From the NCBI GenBank assembly GCA_041521345.1, contig JBGOHB010000021.1: a stretch of 64,000 nucleotides of DNA; one strand, 5' to 3'. Below are positions 61,703 to 64,000 of this stretch, piece after piece. Position 1 is the stretch's first letter. The number at the start of each line of letters is the position of its first letter. Source of the stretch: Virgibacillus_N oceani_A. Lineage in GTDB: Bacteria; Bacillota; Bacilli; Bacillales; Amphibacillaceae. A program made the translations under genes and the position numbers. The notes below the pieces were generated by a model. The model did not search any database, was not told where the DNA came from, and saw only the letters and a program-made list of their open reading frames with translations.

Positions 61703-63610
61703 TTATTTTGTTGCTTCATCAAGTACTTCCAAGTTATGCTCCATCAAGGAAATATAATCTTTCCCTTCTTCAATATCTTCTTCTGTTAATACTTCCAGAT
61801 TATGAAGTATTAAAGCATCGGCCCCTATTTCATTTTGTATTACTTCTGACAATCTATTAGAACTGTTTTGTTCAAATAGAACATAATCCAGTTCATGTTC
61901 TTCAGATTGATTAATTATGTCAGTAAGCTGCTTCTGTGAAGGCTCATCAGTGGAGGATAGTCCCTGTATGGCGATCTGATTGATGTCATAACGTTCCTCC
62001 CAGAATCCAAAAGCTGCATGGGAAACAATAATTGATTTATTTTCTTTTTGCGATAGCAGCTCACTATACGCTTCATCCAGTTTGATTAACTCTTTTTTTA
62101 ATACTTCAAAGTTTTCATTGTATAATTCTTCTTCAGCAGGGTTCATTTTTACAAGGTCATCTCGAATAATTTCTGCTGCCTGAACCATACGCAATGGGTC
62201 TATCCAAATATGCGGATTTTGGTCTCCTTCATGATCATCAATGACGATGGTGACCGGGGCAGATTCTGTAACAATTTCATGTTCCTCCCCATAAAAAACA
62301 GCCTTTATCTGCTGGCCATCTATTTCTGCTTTACCTTCAAACGCAGCAGAAGTTTCTCCTTCAACAATCTCCCACTCTTCTTCTTCGGGATTTAAAATAA
62401 ACCAATGCAAATGGTCATAATCTGCCGCTGCGTCTAACTTTGCTGTTAGTTTAATAGAATCACCCGTATGGTAATGTTCAAACAAGCCATCTATCTCCAC
62501 ATGTAAATCATGTGCCCTTTCTTCGCCATCATCGGCATGATGATGCTCAACTTCATGATCTGCATCCCCGTGATCGTGACCGCCTTCATGGTCATGATCT
62601 CCATCTCCGTGATCGTGACCATTTTCATGTTCATGGTCAGCATCCTCGTGATCGTGACCGCCTTCATGGTCATGATCTGTATCTCCGTGATCGTGACCGT
62701 CTTCATGGTCATGATCTCCATCTCCGTGATCGTGACCATTTTCATGTTCATGGTCAGCATCCTCGTGATCGTGACCGCCTTCATGGTCATGATCTGTATC
62801 TCCGTGATCGTGACCGTCTTCATGTTGATGATCTGCATCTCCGTGATCGTGACCGCCTTCATGGTCATGATCTGCATCTCCATGATCGTGACCGTCTTCA
62901 TGTTCATGATCTCCATCTCCGTGATGGTCATCAATTTCGACGGTTACTGGTTCGGACGCTGCAGCCACTTCATGGTCTTCTCCATAAAGTACAGCCTTTA
63001 TTTGCTGGCCGTTGATTTCCGCTTCACTTTCAAACTGATCAGAAGTCATTCCATCCATTACTGTCCATTCTTCTTCATCCGGATCCAAAGTAAACCAGTG
63101 AAAATGATCGAAATCGATGTCCTCCGTTACCTTTGCAGTCAGATTAATAGAATCGCCAGTATGATAATGATCCGATACACCTTCTATTACCACACTTTCT
63201 CCATCACTTTTCGAATCACCATTCTTTGTGTTATGACTGCCACCGGCAAAAAGTTCCTGATATTGTCCCAATTCGATTAATTGAACATCACTTGATTCTA
63301 ATGTATCTGCAATTGATCCTGAAAAAGCTTCCATATTGCCTCCCATATAAATAAAAGCATCACTCTCCGCTATCTCAATGACATCTCTGGAAGCTGGTTC
63401 ATATGTATGAGCATCTGCACCAGGAGGGAAAACGGTCTTTACAATGGCGGTATCCCCTGCGATTTGTTCTGCTGCATACTGAATAGGATAAACGGATGTA
63501 TAAATTGTTAGCTCTGCATTTTCATTGCCACTGGATTCTTCCGCCGCTGAACAGCCTGCAACCAAGACACTCAATAATAATAGAATAAACATGCGCTGAA
63601 AAAACTTCAT
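61703..63610 (-). CDS. Zinc ABC transporter substrate-binding lipoprotein with His/Asp repeats and duplicated insert domain
   Basis: 635 residues against about 300 for a standard ZnuA/AdcA. Order: lipobox LVAGC near residue 20; ZnuA N-lobe (34-123) with the zinc His in DAHTYEPAS; insert domain A (148-228); nine 13-residue His/Asp-rich repeats (234-350); insert domain B (379-459), a clear copy of A; then the C-lobe (463-635) with PHIWIDP, SHAAFGFWEERY and LFEQNSSNRL, which complete the zinc site. Both copies start YHTGDSI and end in VTIVIDDH-like strands, suggesting Ig-like folds. ATG 63610 has GAGGAG upstream. Two Zur boxes precede it. No ZnuB/ZnuC genes are adjacent. Confidence 0.9.
   Translation of the reverse strand: MKFFQRMFILLLLSVLVAGCSAAEESSGNENAELTIYTSVYPIQYAAEQIAGDTAIVKTVFPPGADAHTYEPASRDVIEIAESDAFIYMGGNMEAFSGSIADTLESSDVQLIELGQYQELFAGGSHNTKNGDSKSDGESVVIEGVSDHYHTGDSINLTAKVTEDIDFDHFHWFTLDPDEEEWTVMDGMTSDQFESEAEINGQQIKAVLYGEDHEVAAASEPVTVEIDDHHGDGDHEHEDGHDHGDADHDHEGGHDHGDADHQHEDGHDHGDTDHDHEGGHDHEDADHEHENGHDHGDGDHDHEDGHDHGDTDHDHEGGHDHEDADHEHENGHDHGDGDHDHEGGHDHGDADHEVEHHHADDGEERAHDLHVEIDGLFEHYHTGDSIKLTAKLDAAADYDHLHWFILNPEEEEWEIVEGETSAAFEGKAEIDGQQIKAVFYGEEHEIVTESAPVTIVIDDHEGDQNPHIWIDPLRMVQAAEIIRDDLVKMNPAEEELYNENFEVLKKELIKLDEAYSELLSQKENKSIIVSHAAFGFWEERYDINQIAIQGLSSTDEPSQKQLTDIINQSEEHELDYVLFEQNSSNRLSEVIQNEIGADALILHNLEVLTEEDIEEGKDYISLMEHNLEVLDEATK
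62561..62911 (-). repeat. Nine tandem 39-bp repeats coding for His/Asp-rich units
   Basis: Nine units of 13 codons (pattern DHxHExGHDHxDx) without gaps, followed by one degenerate unit. Units 3-5 (62717-62833) and 6-8 (62600-62716) are almost identical as 117-bp blocks, so a three-unit block was duplicated recently. Confidence 0.9.
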
Positions 63611-63650
63611 TCTTTCATCTCCTCTTAAATTTGTTGTACAAAAACAATAT

Positions 63651-63667
63651 ATCGTAATCATTACGAT
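63651..63667. promoter_or_regulatory. Zur box
   Basis: ATCGTAATCATTACGAT is a perfect palindrome and matches the Bacillus Zur consensus TCGTAATNATTACGA. It lies 41 bp before the zinc lipoprotein start. Zinc-replete cells should repress the gene. Confidence 0.85.
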
Positions 63668-63673
63668 TTGTAA

Positions 63674-63690
63674 ACCGTAATGATTTCGTT
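63674..63690. promoter_or_regulatory. Second, imperfect Zur box
   Basis: ACCGTAATGATTTCGTT keeps the core CGTAAT-N-ATTTCG with a few mismatches and lies 6 bp from the first box, about two helical turns centre to centre. Confidence 0.6.
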
Positions 63691-63715
63691 TTATATATAT
63701 GTGAGTGAAATTTAA

Positions 63716-64000
63716 TTATTCCAACACTTGCTTGAAAATTTCCTGTACAAAATTAAGAGGAACAGTAAACTGTTCCTCTATATCCGTCTGCGTTGCGCAC
63801 CTTATGAAGTTTTTATGCATCTGACGAACAGCAGCAGCTTTCCCGTTCGATAAAATACGGGAAGTGACAGTGCTCAAGCCTGAAGGATGAGGATTGCCTA
63901 TTCTTTGATCGAGTCTTATTCCTTCCATCATGTGTTTACCATCCAGCCCTTTCATTTCAGCATAGGTATCGAGTTCATTAATGAATTGGATATTTTTTTC
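63716..64000 (-). pseudogene. Broken fragment of UDP-glucose 6-dehydrogenase, running off the window
   Basis: The frame is open to the right edge. FINELDTYAEMKGLD and EGIRLDQRIGN match the region of UDP-glucose/GDP-mannose dehydrogenases just before their catalytic GYGGYCLPKD block. After RIGN the expected Cys-containing block is missing and the frame reads unrelated residues to a stop at 63716. A hairpin (AGGAACAGT/ACTGTTCCT, about 63760-63779) lies within the terminal codons. The gene therefore looks truncated or recombined; the part to the right cannot be judged. Confidence 0.6.

Noticed and set aside
62491..63280. Long open frames on both strands over the His/Asp repeats
   Set aside because: They are by-products of the 39-bp repeat, which keeps several frames open; they have no ribosome site or domain.
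1..64000. CRISPR array, tRNA or rRNA genes
   Set aside because: No regular repeat-spacer pattern, cloverleaf or rRNA-like sequence was seen; the 39-bp repeats are coding.

Overview
The window looks like a chromosomal segment of a low-to-moderate-GC Gram-positive of the Bacillaceae, probably an Oceanobacillus/Virgibacillus-type species. The signs are strong AGGAGG-type ribosome binding sites, frequent TTG and GTG starts, sigma-A promoters of the TTGACT-N17-TATAAT form, a Bacillus-type Zur box, cre-like sites and SBP lipoproteins. The genus is inference. No rRNA, tRNA or CRISPR array was seen. Most genes lie on the minus strand and encode uptake and CoA-dependent breakdown of organic acids.

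Bases 120-14270 hold a sigma-54-type catabolic unit. One apparent transcript carries an acyl-CoA dehydrogenase, a TRAP-TAXI transporter, an acyl-CoA ligase, a second acyl-CoA dehydrogenase, a FabG-like SDR, two MaoC-type hydratase subunits, a thiolase and a clipped thioesterase. It starts at a very good -24/-12 promoter (10583-10598) with two upstream ATTCA-N4-TGAAT palindromes. Next to it is a PAS/sigma-54 activator gene, followed by a PanE-family reductase and a doubly broken metallo-beta-lactamase-fold gene. Bases 14472-20588 carry etfA, etfB, another FabG-like SDR, an Ldh-family dehydrogenase, an IclR regulator and a permease.

Bases 20994-32706 hold a second beta-oxidation unit of the classical type: CoA-transferase, TRAP-TAXI transporter, 3-hydroxyacyl-CoA dehydrogenase, enoyl-CoA hydratase, acyl-CoA dehydrogenase, thiolase, 2-hydroxyacid dehydrogenase and thioesterase. 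A solitary iscB gene (RNA-guided nuclease of OMEGA type) with a structured upstream region resembling an omegaRNA sits exactly between the two CoA-transferase subunit genes. This is the most striking object in the window.

Bases 32855-46161 carry a nitroreductase, a second 2-hydroxyacid dehydrogenase, an orphan TAXI binding protein with a ThDP enzyme, an IlvD/Edd dehydratase, a thioesterase, and a TctABC transporter with a duplicated TctC. Bases 46162-50726 are a pseudouridine salvage locus (nupC-like, psuK, psuG, LacI regulator) with a clear operator and a 195-bp MITE-like insert. Bases 51143-56309 encode a three-subunit FAD/FeS amino-acid dehydrogenase (HcnABC / D-hydroxyproline dehydrogenase type) with an extra BFD-like protein, a DctM-like permease and an Asp/Glu-racemase-family protein.

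The right end has an M20 peptidase remnant, a large secreted M14 peptidase, a DinB-like pseudogene with two in-frame stops, an orphan zinc-binding lipoprotein with nine His/Asp-rich repeats behind two Zur boxes, and a broken UDP-glucose dehydrogenase fragment at the edge. The many small pseudogenes and inserts suggest an accessory region in flux.
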